Under the pieces are notes generated by a model. That model saw only the letters and a list, made by a program, of their open reading frames with translations. It was not told where the DNA came from and made no database searches. Shown here in pieces: positions 28,876 to 39,891 of a stretch of DNA of 64,000 nucleotides; positions within the stretch are counted from its first letter, which is position 1, and every line of letters begins with the position of its first letter. Location: positions 5,917,001 through 5,981,000 of the forward strand of contig JBAMJR010000170.1 in assembly GCA_038501785.1 (NCBI GenBank). The letters are read 5' to 3'. A program made the position numbers and the translations under genes. This DNA comes from Myoxocephalus aenaeus. Its lineage: Eukaryota > Chordata > Actinopteri > Perciformes > Cottidae.

Positions 28876-31800
28876 TGTGTGTTTGTGTGTTTGTGTGTGT
28901 GTGTGTGTGTCTGTGTGTCTGTGTGTGTTTGTGTGTGTGTGTATGTGTTACCTCGCCTGACAGCGTAGGTCTGTCCTGGGGGATGTAAAGTTGTGGATAA
29001 ACTGTCGTCAGGTACCAGTGAAAGTTGCGACAGCCCAGACTCCTCTTAAGCCGCAGACGCTCTGTGATGTTGGGGCTCTCAGACTGCACAGAAGAAATAA
29101 CAATTATGTACTTTGATTTATTTTTTATATTTGGTACACTCAACCAACCAATCTCTTGGTCCCCACACCAAAACACACACACCTGCCTGATGAAATGAGC
29201 AAGCGTGTCTCTCCTATAGAAGATCTTCCGGTATGCGTCCATCCAGGTGTCTGCTATCCGGATCTTGTTCCTCTGAGGCTGATCCTGGTCTGGGAAGCGG
29301 TAGGGCAGGTGGTGGCGGTCTAGGTGGGCCACACGTGAGCAAGGAACCACCTCCATGGTGCCCCCGCATGACCAGACCTGGGATAACAGTAAAAACAGTA
29401 TTATAATTTAGCATGTTGATGCACAAATTATGTTGTGTTGATTTTTATTTCAACACACTGCAGCATTTTTCAATGCAATCGCTCACATAACATCCTACAA
29501 TTCCAAAATATTAATTTCAATGGTCATTAAGGAAAGCAAGTGGCCATGTAACATTTTCTTCACTTATTTGTCCCAGACATTCCCAGACCACTATTCAACT
29601 TGAGATTTCCATTTGCAAAAAGCATCATGTCCCAGAAAGACATTCCTAGGGCCCTGACAGAAGGCAACTAAATCAGCCAAAGTATCCCTAAAATAAAGGC
29701 TTACATGGTTTAAGATGAAAAACAAAAGCAATCTGTCATCTCTCCGTAATGTGTGAGATGGTAAATTGCAGGTTTGGATGGAAAGTTTATCTTTTTTTGT
29801 AATGCTTTACCCTGATTGACAGCTCAATTTGTTCCACTCCCCACAGCAGCATCCCAGGGTCGTAGGCGCCCACACTTTGGAAGAAATGTCTGTCAACAGC
29901 CACAACTCCGCCTCCTAACGCTGGGCTCCTGTCGTAGACAGATTCATCATTATTGTATTGGCCAAGAACAAACACAGGAATGTGTCTCTGTATCACAGCA
30001 GCAGAGAGACATTACAAACTTCAGAGTATTACAGTCTTAATTCACAAGGACAAGCAGATCACAGCACATAGCCGAGAGCAATGGTTCCTGCAGTTAACTT
30101 GTGACTCCTTGTCGAAGGTCATATATTGTTATGGGCTATGAGCACTTAAAGCAAAGAGAACCTTACTTTACCTATTGGCCTAAGGAGGTTTAATTACACA
30201 TTGAGAAAAATTAACACATTTTATTTTATTCTTTTCTAACTTGTTTATCATCCCATGACCCCTCCTATCAATCTTGCAGCCCCTTTGGGCACACATAAAC
30301 AGCACACATAAAACAGAAAAAAAAGATATGAGCAAGGTTGATCAGGGCTTCCTCTTATCCCTCACCTAACATTACTTTGAGTAAATAGGGTGATGAGAGC
30401 ACAACTGACATCATTTTGCTGTAAACTCACTGCACAGGTCGAACAGCTGAGTCTGGGTCTTTATCGTGCAGCTGAGGGTTAGATTCCCAGTAGAAGTCAA
30501 GTCTCCAGTCAAACACTCCCCTGACTGGCCACAGGGTGGCATTGTACTGAAAGGTCTGCCAGTCTATCACATCCATTATGGGGGACACCACTCTGGTCCT
30601 GCAATGAGACCACACATCCATTTTTATTTTTATTCAAATGTGTCCTTTTTCATTGACATTCATCAAGTAAGGGGAGTCAAAATGAGGTGTATGTTCTGAA
30701 TGATAAGCACGCTCCTGTCAGTCAAAGACTTTGAAGAATAAGAACATTTAACATTCCTAACCATCCTCCCTTGGTTATATTCTCACTTATCATTCAAAAC
30801 ATGTGCAGTGAGTACTGAGAAAATGAAGAAAAAAAATCCTCATTAGTGTGTGCGCACGTGTGTGTGCGTGTGCGCGCGTGTGTGTGTGTGTGTGTATGTG
30901 TGCGTGTGTGTGTGTTTATAACTGCAAATATCTGTGTTATAATATGATGGTTCATGTCACAGAAGTTAAGTTCAGAGACAGGCTGTCCTTTGTTGGGGTT
31001 TGTTCTGGTTCACACATGTTACTTGAAATGTTTCTCCATGTGTGATGTGATGCTCAGAAGAAATGGAATGAAGAGATTAAAGAGAGCAAGAAATGGGCGA
31101 AGGGTCAAACATGTGGCTGAAAGAGTTTAGTGGTTGCAGACTGCAGGTCTGAGAGTTCAGCCTAATTACCTATAACAAGAGCTGCGCTGCAGGCAGCCTG
31201 AGACACGAGAGCCAAATCATGAGAGCTGCAGCTTTGTATACACACACAGCACATGTATCCCATGCTTGACTAATGAGTACGGACAACTGATAACTCTGAA
31301 CCCTCCGTCTTCTCACTTCTCTCAAGTGGTTCTGTCAAACAGCAGAACAGTGCAGAAACGAGCAGACCGACTTAGGCACAGATGCTGGGTTTATATATTT
31401 TTGACATTCAACCAACAGAGCAATTTGTAATTATTATGGTTAGGAATTGGGCAGTGGAATAACAAGAGTTTTGCACTGCTGTTCATTACTTTTGTAGGCT
31501 ATACATAATTAGATTAAATAGTACCTGTCCTGGGCCACTCTCTCCAGCAGTGGTTCCAGCCAACCCTTCTGGCATTCACAGTGGGAGTCCATGAACACCA
31601 GCACCTCTCCTGCAGCTCTGGCAGCACCCAGAGTACGGCACCCTCCAACGCCCAGGCGCTTGGTGCTGCGGATCAAACGCACCCCCTCCAGATGAGACAC
31701 ATATTCACTGAGCACACTCTTCATGTGGCCTGAGAAGGGAACACAGACAAACACAATGGTATGGAGGTCAACACAGGTCAAGTGGATGGGTGGATGAATG

Positions 31801-32639
31801 GATGTGGACAGATTGAGCAACTCACCGTGCTGGCTGAGGTCGTCCACCAACAGGACCTCCTGCAGATGCTGTTTGGGTGCAGTATCCAGCACGCTGTGCA
31901 CGGTGCGCAGCAGTGTGGACCAAGCCTCGTCATGGAAACAGATGACAACACTGGCCGACGGCAGCGACTCGCTGTACTGCTCCCCCAAACACCTGGGAAA
32001 CAAATGCAACGTGTCAAAGCGGCGTTTCAATACCAAAGTGGGGTCACTTCCGCGCAAAGGGTTTGCTGTATCTATCCAGTCGTGCGCTTTGGACAGCGCG
32101 TCGTGCACTAACTCAGGATGGCGCGCCTCTGGCAGCCTGCGATGCAGCGATATCCTCTCGCTGACCACCTCGTTGAAACCGTACTTCTGCACCGCAGACA
32201 ACTCCACATCTCCCTCCATGCCCTCAAGCTGCGCTACTTTCCCCATTTCACCGTGCGTCAGAGGCGCAGGCGCGCGGGGATCCTTGTTTGCTCCGGGGAG
32301 AAGCACCTTGTAACTCCCTTTCTTCTGCGGCAGGTTCTTGGTTCCCTGCGCCGATGGCACGAATAAAAGCTGGTCTTCTTGCAGAGATTTTAGCGGGGCG
32401 AGATCGACCCCGAGCTCTAATGCAGGGTCCCGGGACTCCACTATCACCTCCAGATCCGGTGCATTGGGCATCCGCTGGAGGGGGCGGCGGGGAGGGCCAG
32501 GTTTCTGGTGACTGTGGTCCCGGCGCCGGTTGTTAAAGAGGTCCGAGAGCGCCAGAGTAACCAGGGTGAACCCGAGGAGCAGCAGCCAGAGGCAGAGCAT
32601 CTTCCTCCGGACAGCTGCAGCTCTGCCCCACAACCTCAT
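26772..32639 (-). CDS. galnt15: Polypeptide N-acetylgalactosaminyltransferase, GALNT15-like (complete)
   Basis: Coding exons, 5' to 3': 32639-32113, 31992-31826, 31729-31525, 30598-30431, 29928-29811, 29377-29183, 29083-28952, 27381-27280, 27197-27054 and 26963-26772. They total 649 residues; as I recall, human GALNT15 has 639. Role: Golgi transfer of GalNAc to Ser/Thr, starting mucin-type O-glycans. Seen: a short basic cytoplasmic start, then a type II signal anchor (LCLWLLLLGFTLVTLAL), and a stem. The catalytic domain has VVICFHDEAWSTLLRTVHS, the metal-binding Asp-Ser-His in FMDSHCEC, VIDWQTFQY and CGGTMEVVPCSRVAH. The C-terminus is a ricin-type lectin domain with QWKF and QWHF. I start at ATG 32637-32639; an in-frame ATG at 32697-32699 would add 20 residues and one at 32598-32600 is also possible. 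The usual WGGEN motif reads WGVEQ. The splice from 27054 to 26963 uses a GC donor. Confidence 0.9.
27426..28739. mobile_element. hAT-type transposon in a galnt15-like intron (outer element)
   Basis: Left end CAGTGGCGGTTCTACATG; right end GCCCAAAACCGCCCCTG, whose reverse complement starts CAGGGGCGGTTTTGGGC. Perfect 8-bp target-site duplication ATCATGTC at 27418-27425 and 28740-28747. No transposase frame is visible. A second hAT has inserted inside it (27751-28528), so the outer element alone is about 530 bp. It sits in the intron 27382-28951, ending 45 bases from the start of the exon at 27381. Confidence 0.92.
27751..28528. mobile_element. hAT-type transposon nested in another hAT
   Basis: Termini TAGTGATGGGAATTCCGGCT and CGACCGACACATCACTA, giving inverted ends TAGTGATG. 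Perfect 8-bp duplication GTAGACGG at 27743-27750 and 28529-28536. Subterminal GGCTCTTT/GAGCCGGCTC repeats are prominent at the left. No transposase frame is visible. Confidence 0.92.
28772..28948. repeat. (GT)n microsatellite
   Basis: A GT-rich tract of about 175 bp with TGTC/TGTT interruptions. On the minus strand it begins two bases after the GT of the 5' splice site that follows the exon 29083-28952. Confidence 0.95.
29378..29810 (-). other. galnt15-like intron
   Basis: No repeats or coding signal. Donor GTAAAG at 29810-29805 and acceptor CAG ending at 29378 (minus strand). Confidence 0.6.
29929..30430 (-). other. galnt15-like intron
   Basis: Donor GTGAGT at 30430 and acceptor ACGACAG at 29929. 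No other structure seen. Confidence 0.6.
30846..30916. repeat. (GT)n/(GC)n microsatellite
   Basis: Interrupted GTGTGCGC tract in the galnt15-like intron 30599-31524. Confidence 0.9.
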
Positions 32640-35600
32640 GATGAGGAGTGCAGAGGAGAGGGGGATAAGAAGTTGGCCCGGTGCTGTCTTGACTTCCACA
32701 TTTTTTTTTTAGCTTTGACTCAACTTTGAAGTCGATTCAATTTCCCAAAAGTGATGAAATTCGACAGAGATTATCCAAAAGGTGGAGAGAGAGAAAAACA
32801 ACTCGCTCATTAGTCTCCTGGAGAGTGACAGACGAAGCAGGTTCAAGGCCAGCTCTCAACTTCTTCTTCTTCTCCTTCTCCTTCTCGTGGTGGAGGTGCG
32901 CAGACGTTGCCTCTCATCCCGCGGTCCTAAAGCCCGCGTGAGCTCATAACGGCTTGAAGATGCACCTGATACCCACCTGCTCCCACACCTGCTGAGTTGA
33001 TCCTCAAAGCAATCTCAACAGTTCCCCTGATAACACTTATTAAAGCACCCTTTACTAAAACAAACTCGAAAATGGGGAAATACTACAATTTCAGCTCCCA
33101 CACATGAATTGTATTCAAACAGTCAGTTTTATGTTTTTCAATGTTGCATGAGTCTATTTAGGGATTTGAATGTATGTGGGACGTAGTAGTTAGTTTTAAT
33201 AGGCTATCATATGGGGCCAATATAACTGTCATGGCTTGTAGGATCCTAAAACTCAGAATTCCTAAACGTGGTACGTTTATAAGGCCACATTGCTGTGGAA
33301 TGAGAACGTGTTTTAATGTTTCCTCCAGTTTGTGTATGAGAGACTCGACTTGGTACAGGCGTCTCCCCGGTGCGTCACACATCAAAGATTGCTCTCTCCG
33401 GCCAGCTGGCGGTGGGCCTCGCAGTCCCATGACCGGCTGTTGGTGCCTGGAAGCGGGGCGGTCGCCTGCTTCCATCTCCACGGTTCTCCGAGAAGATCTT
33501 GGCAGCCTCGCCATCTGTTTTCAACTGAGTGGAGACAAAGACCTCAGTTGAGTTTTCCATTTCTTTTCTTTTTTGACATGTGGAAAACTGTTTTTCCTTC
33601 TTTATCACAGTGAATTGTTACAGGAAAAAACCGCCCACAAAGGAATTTGAGGATTTCAATGGAAACAGTCTAATAATTTCTTAACGCACTATCCAAGCAA
33701 ACTCATGCAGGGTGATATTGTCTTTATGGTGACGGCCAACAAAAGGTCAGACTGTACCCAAGTTTTCTTCCCCACGTCGGTACAAATGAAGACCATCTGT
33801 GTCCGCCTGCTTCACAAGCTCTGTTATGTGTCATGGCTGACTGGAGCTGTGAAAGAGCACAGCATGCACAACATGGCAGTGCAGCAGTGGAGGCTTAGAA
33901 GCCAATTTGGCTGCAGTCAGAGACCAGTACATCCTGGTGGTGTTGGTGGTGACTGTCTGGTGTCTAAGTGAGAGGGTGGGATTAGCAGCTCACTGCTTTC
34001 CTCCCACTAAACACAAAGACACTCACCTCTGCTCAGAATGACAGGGCAGTCGGGCGTCTGATGATTGTGATTATACACAGAGAGAAGGGAGGGGACACCT
34101 GGGGAGTCAGACTGGGAAGTTGAAAGAGCAACAAGATGAGGGTGTTGCAAAGAGGATGGAAATGAAAGAGAGATGAAAGATCACAGTGACAGAAAGACGC
34201 AAGAGACTGCAGCTTGGCTTCTGTCTTCTTGTGGGATTATGACTGAAAAGGAAGAAAGTCTTCGTGTGTTTCCAGAGCTGCACTGTGAAGACTCACATAT
34301 GTTCCGTCCTGCCGCCAAAACGCACACCGAGTTGAAGTTTCCACTGCCAGCACACTTGCAGACACACACATAAACGAAATAACGGAGACACACATTTATG
34401 GACATGCACATGCATAGACACACACACACACACATGCTCAGGAATGTGCCCGCATTCCACCATCAGACTAGAAGCCAGAGCTGTAAATGAGAAGGCACGA
34501 CAAGTACTGCATGCATCCTCACTCACACAGATAGACAGATAGAGAATAACAGATCCTTTTGGCAGCACAATACATTTCTAGGATGTTCATTAATATTTCT
34601 GTTTTACAAGCAGTGATAGTTGGAGACTTCTGTTGTTGCTGGGGGAAAAAGAGGCACAGAGAGATTCTACTCAATACCACTCCCATGATGTACTGTATGT
34701 TGCGTCCCATCCATTGGATACCCATTGGTCAGAAACACCATGTGAGATAGGCTTACACCTTACAGTCTGGTTCATAAGAAAAAAACACCAGGGACAGACT
34801 TCACTTTTAGACAAGGTCGGCCACCTGGGCCTCAGGGCCCCCAAACTAAAAGGGCCTTGAACACCTATATACTTATTATGATGTTTAGACATGAAACATA
34901 TTGAATTATGTTACTCTTACACATTGTACACCGAAATATCTTACAAAAGGCCAACGAAGGACGCACATCATATGCAACTTACCTGTATACTACTGACGGT
35001 GTACTTCTACTTAAACATTATAGCACCACATTTACTTGACAAAGGATCAAGATTCGACTCACAAAATATAATAATGAAATATGATGCAACATTATTCATT
35101 CAACTAAAATAATAAATGTAAGGGCATTTTGCCTCTTTCACAATTCACCTGAAGTAAAAATATGAATGTAGAACTTTTACTATGTGCGTTGTTACTATTG
35201 ATAGTTTATAATTGGACTGTGGCAACATCCTTGATTTGCCTTCTTCTTCGATAACTGGTAATACCATCATTCCCAGTTAGCGAAAGGGTAAAAGTAAAGT
35301 GGGAGAGTGTTTACCTGGAGCTCTCAAACCACAAACTCCACCCCTGAAAAACACACACCCAGGTCACCATAACTCATAAATATCGTGAAATAGCCGACAC
35401 TTTCGTCATTTCCATATTGGCGTATTGGTGGCTTGCTGACCGAACCATCTCGGTTGACTTTCTGGTTTGGGTCTGCTTCCAGTTGTGTATCAGCTCCTGT
35501 TGACTCCAGGAAAGGGAAGAAATGTCAGTTGTCACATGAGAGGCCATCGTCCCGCTGCAGACGACGACATCTGCAGAGCCCTGAAGCCCCGCCCCCCGCG

Positions 35601-35855
35601 ACTACACAGAGCGGTGTTCACGTGTTTATTCAGAAATCCGACAAAAGCACTCCCATTGCCTCGCAGCGATACGCAATCAGATGAGCGGTTCTAGATATGC
35701 GAAGGACGTACAGACAGACAAATATGTATTGCTGTATGAAGTTAAAACTGTTAGTTGATCAATCTAAAAGTCCTTACACAGAAAATTAGCATGCAACACT
35801 TGCATGCAAGACTAATCATTCAAAGGGGAACTCTAAGAAAGTTCATGTTTCAACT
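32640..35855. other. Divergent intergenic region, galnt15-like side
   Basis: Probably includes the galnt15-like 5'UTR and promoter near 32640-32950, which has a (CTT)n/(TTC)n stretch at about 32859-32887. I see no further gene. Open frames around 33158-33613 lack recognisable similarity. 34790-34870 has a GGCC-rich stretch that may be an old transposon end. Confidence 0.35.
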
Positions 35856-35863
35856 GTATAGAC

Positions 35864-37559
35864 CAGTGATTGTCAACCAGTGTGCCGCAGCACACCAGTG
35901 TGCCGTGAGAGATCGTCAGGTGTGCCGTGAGAAAATTTTCTATTTCACTTAATTGGTCCAAAGAAATATGATTTTGCTGCCACAAATAATTTTCCATTGT
36001 TGAGCATCTGAGCCTGCAATATAGTGGCTGGCCTAGTAATTTCCTATAGAACAGGTCTGCACCTTGTTCTGTTATTAAACTAACTAAACGGCCGTATGTT
36101 ATTGATCGTGCACGACAGCTTGTCATTTCTGGGTCGCGTCTACTACTCCCCGATGCGCTGCACAGGTGAGACACAGCGGAGAGAGAGAGAGCGGCGAAAA
36201 ATGTCGCGTGCTTTTCACAATGGGATTTGCTGCTTTAAGCTATCACTGTGATGAAGTGGAGCTTCTAATGAGGACCAAGACATGTCTTGTATGAACGGAA
36301 TCACTTTACTGGGGAACTGCAGTATTACAAACTGTTCAAGTGATTCAGAACGCGCTCTAGCACCCGACATGTATATATATTCCACACGTAACATCAGCAT
36401 TAGTTAGCGTCAACAAACACGTATCATTGTACTTTCTGCCTTCAAAGTAAAAGCACTTCCTGTTTCCATGCTCTTCACAATAAAAGTAAATCATGCAATA
36501 AAACAAGTTACAACAATCACTATTTTAAGCTCTGAGCTCTCACTGTTAAAGCCTAACAGTTCATGTATTTGCAGGTCAAGACAAACAGCCTGGAGCTCCA
36601 TCAATGACGTTTCTGACTTCTCATATCGAGAGGCTCTGGAAATATTCTTCCAAAAGCCTGAAAAACACACTGCAGTGACAAAGCCTGCTCACTTTGTGGT
36701 CATCATTAAAATAAATGAACACCATGTTTCCTTTAAGTCAGTACTTATCAAACTGGGGCGGTATTTATTATAGGTGGGGCGCAAGAGGAAATGCTGATTT
36801 TACCGTACACCGTTAATAGGTCACGCTTGCGCATGCGCGACTCGCCGATTCTTGTCATTTCGCCACAAGCTGATCTTTATGAGATCTCCTTGAGGTCGTC
36901 TTTCCTGCTGTTGCGTCTCTCAACATGGAGCATGAATTGAGAGCCGTATCAAATCTACAACCTGGTTTTAAAAAGAGTTGTAGAGGAAAGCAGCTCACTG
37001 CAGCCACTAATACTGATAGAATGTGATGCTCACACATCTCACTCATTCTGTTTTGCAAAAAACAATTAAAAAAATAGCTTGTTATCCACAATAAGCTATT
37101 TAGTAGTAACTAAATATTAGTTATTTTTTTGCACAGATATAACTTTATTTTCATTTTTCTAACAAAGTGATAAGACATTTTTTTTGTCTGATGGAGCGAT
37201 CTGGTTTAATTGAAAGTGATTGCAATGTTCTTTATTCTATTATTTATAAAAGCACAGATGGAGTCACTAGTACTGTGAAGTATTACTTTGTAGTACTGTG
37301 AGGTACCACGATGTAGTACTGTGAGGTACCACGATGTAGTATGTCTGTCTGTCTGTCAGTCGCTCCCCCCCTTAAGCTGTAAAGCTAGGGGAAACACTGG
37401 ATACTCTTCCATGCCAGTAGGTAGCGCACTAATTACCTTCCACATATGCTGTATTATGCTACAATGTGACATTCTGTAACCTTTTGGGTTGTTGGTGTGC
37501 CGCAGGATTTTTTTATTGTAGAAAATGTGCCGCAGCTCAAAAAAGGTTGAAAAACACTG
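35864..37559. mobile_element. hAT-type transposon with perfect target-site duplication
   Basis: Left end CAGTGATTGTCAACCAGTGT; right end AAAAAGGTTGAAAAACACTG. The reverse complement of the right end starts CAGTGTTTTTCAACC. Perfect 8-bp duplication GTATAGAC at 35856-35863 and 37560-37567. Copies of GTGTGCCG/TGTGCCGCAG occur near both ends. The + strand around 36900-36990 may hold a worn C-terminal remnant of a hAT transposase, which is a weak call. A motif resembling another hAT start (CAGTACTTATCAAACTGGGG) lies at about 36738, so there may be a nested piece. It lies 2.3 kb upstream of gpnmb. Confidence 0.88.
37268..37336. repeat. Three 23-bp tandem units
   Basis: Units starting TAGTACTGTGAGGTACCACG at 37291-37313 and 37314-37336, with a diverged first copy at 37268-37290. 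Inside the hAT element. Confidence 0.8.
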
Positions 37560-37567
37560 GTATAGAC

Positions 37568-39891
37568 CATATACTGAGTTATGCTCTCTCTCAGAACAAC
37601 GTCTTAAACGTATGATGTCATCAAGTAGCCTCGACTGTCTGGATCTGCTCCATAAACAATACATGGGAGACTCGTTTTATTTGTTTCCTTCTTTATACCC
37701 AAATGAGCTTTATTCCAATGTAGTGTTTTGTCAGTTTAGAAACTTCTGACATACTATAGTATGGATCACTTAATCCAGAAAAAAATATCATAAAAGGAAT
37801 CAACACTTAAAAGTATGCTTAGTTGCAGTTAAATATGCCTTCCAATCTAAATGATTGCAAAGGTTTAAATGATGTGTCTTATAGGGATTTGCCAATTTAA
37901 TTATATTATATATACAATAATACATCAATTAGTTTTGGCAATGAATGACATATTATATGATTTGAGGGAGTGAGAGATCGTCCCACCAACCTCCAGCTTT
38001 CCAACATGTTATTAGAAGCTGCGGAGAGGTGCTGCCCCCTACTGGGCTATAAACAGTACTGATGTCAACAGTTTTTTCTACATTTCATCTTCATTTGACA
38101 AAATAAATGTATCTTAATTCAGAGTCCATTTACTAGATTTCTTCAGTCACACCTCGTGGCCTTCATCGGTGGATTTGCTCAGTTGTCATGAAGTTGGATT
38201 GAACGAATCCAGCTCAACATGATGTTTTATTTCTGACATTCCTTCATGTTTCCCAACATAACGGATGAAAACACGTGATCACTCACGAAAGCTATTTGTA
38301 AGTTGTGTGTTTTGATACCTGACTGACTTTATCAGCCATTCATTTAAAACTATAATGCCACTGAAATACCAACAAAGTCTATCAGACCTTAAGATCGCAA
38401 AAGGATTTCCCAGCTAGATTTGATGCCGCTGGACTTTTAGGAATTATTTAAACGAGTTATATATCAGTAATCATGGAGCACGAGAGACCTTATATTTTGA
38501 TTAACAGTGTAGCTTTTTCTTAATTAATATGAAAGTCTCGGATGACTTTCAGAATTATTGTTTGTTATTCTCATTCAAGGACATTACAAAGTATTATACT
38601 CTGTGTATTTTGTTGCTTCCTGCTGTTTCAAAGTCTGAAATTGTTTTGTTTCTCATTGGAATTAATAGCCTATTGTAAATCAGTAACGGATCATTGATTT
38701 CATCCAATATTTCGTGCATTCACAATGCAATTTGTATGTGTGTTGTAAGATTGATGCACATACTTTTTCCGTGACTTTTGAATTTAAATGTGAGTAAGAT
38801 GTCTGTTTGCTGTTTGGGAGCCCTTTTTTTTGCAGTTTCCAAATCCTCCTTGTGACAGCAGACCCGCTGGAGTAACGACGTTATAGTCACATGTTGGAGA
38901 CTGTGTTGAAAAACTTAAGGCAGCATCATACGCTTTTCTTCTGCTTTTCGGGACGCAGCTGTGGCGCAATAACCCGCTCTGAAACCCTCATCTCACGCAT
39001 CCATGTGCGGTGCGTTTCATTGTGACTCAGCGCAATGAAACTATAATGAAATAATGCAGTCATGTGCTCAGCTGTCACACGCGGACTTTCAAGTTTATCA
39101 GGCGTTCAGAAAAAAAATAATCACAGCCTAAATATAGACATATTATGTAATTATATAATTATATCAGCATTTAAAATCAATGTAACGATGAGACCGATTT
39201 ACGCACGTTGCATCCCATATCTGTTTGTCCCTTTTATTTATCATATTTCTCCCTTCAGACAAATATGGATACATTTTCTTGAAATGTTGACAAAATGTAT
39301 TTGGTATGAAATATGTTTATTCGTATGAACAGCAACAACAATTATCGTTAGTCCAGCAAGTTTAGCAATCAAATCCTGTAAGATGAAGACAACAATAAGT
39401 TATCAAAAACAAATGTCGTCGATACCAAGTTATAAGAGACATTATACAAACATTGTTATCACATTTTGTCAAAATAAGCAAACAATAAAGCATTGACATG
39501 ATAAAAACAAGTTTTTATTACTGAATAAATGGCTTTCCTTCGAATTAAAAGCATTCATATGTTTTTTTTTTAATCAGGGCAAAGGGAGAAGGGGCGTGCG
39601 CAAACATTGTGTCCTCGCGCATCTCGTCTCTCATGAGTTTCCTGAGTCCACCAGACTATGATAAGGGATGAGATGCGTTCTGTTAAGAAACATCACATGT
39701 TTTTGCGAACAGCGGCCCCCAAATTAAATGATTAAACATCAGGACAAGCAGGCGGGAAGTATTGAGAGAGCTGGACGAGCAGAGAGAGGGACAAGCTATA
39801 TCTGGCGGAGAACACATTATTAATATTAAATACATTTTGTAGGTGAAGTGGCTATTTTTTGACAACATATTTTGGCTGCTGAACAGTGGGA
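37568..39891 (+). other. Upstream region and probable promoter/5'UTR of gpnmb
   Basis: No coding signal. It contains three E-box variants of the kind bound by MITF/TFE factors: CACGTGAT (38272), TCACATGT (38887-38894) and TCACATGT (39693-39700). The transcription start cannot be fixed from sequence alone. Confidence 0.4.
39693..39700 (+). promoter_or_regulatory. Candidate M-box/E-box upstream of gpnmb
   Basis: TCACATGT about 190 bp before the start codon. Mammalian GPNMB is known to be activated by MITF/TFE3 through E-box sites. That this copy works is inference. Confidence 0.3.

Noticed and set aside
28544..29356. 270-residue minus-strand frame
   Set aside because: It joins two real galnt15-like exons (29377-29183 and 29083-28952) through intron, microsatellite and hAT sequence by chance.
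31509..32699. Reading 31509-32699 (minus) as one uninterrupted exon
   Set aside because: It is open, but alignment to human GALNT15 shows two extra blocks that coincide with good GT-AG introns (31993-32112 and 31730-31825).
33158..33613. Overlapping frames on both strands in the divergent intergenic region
   Set aside because: No recognisable similarity, no splice partners, and mutual overlap on opposite strands. Not supportable as a gene.
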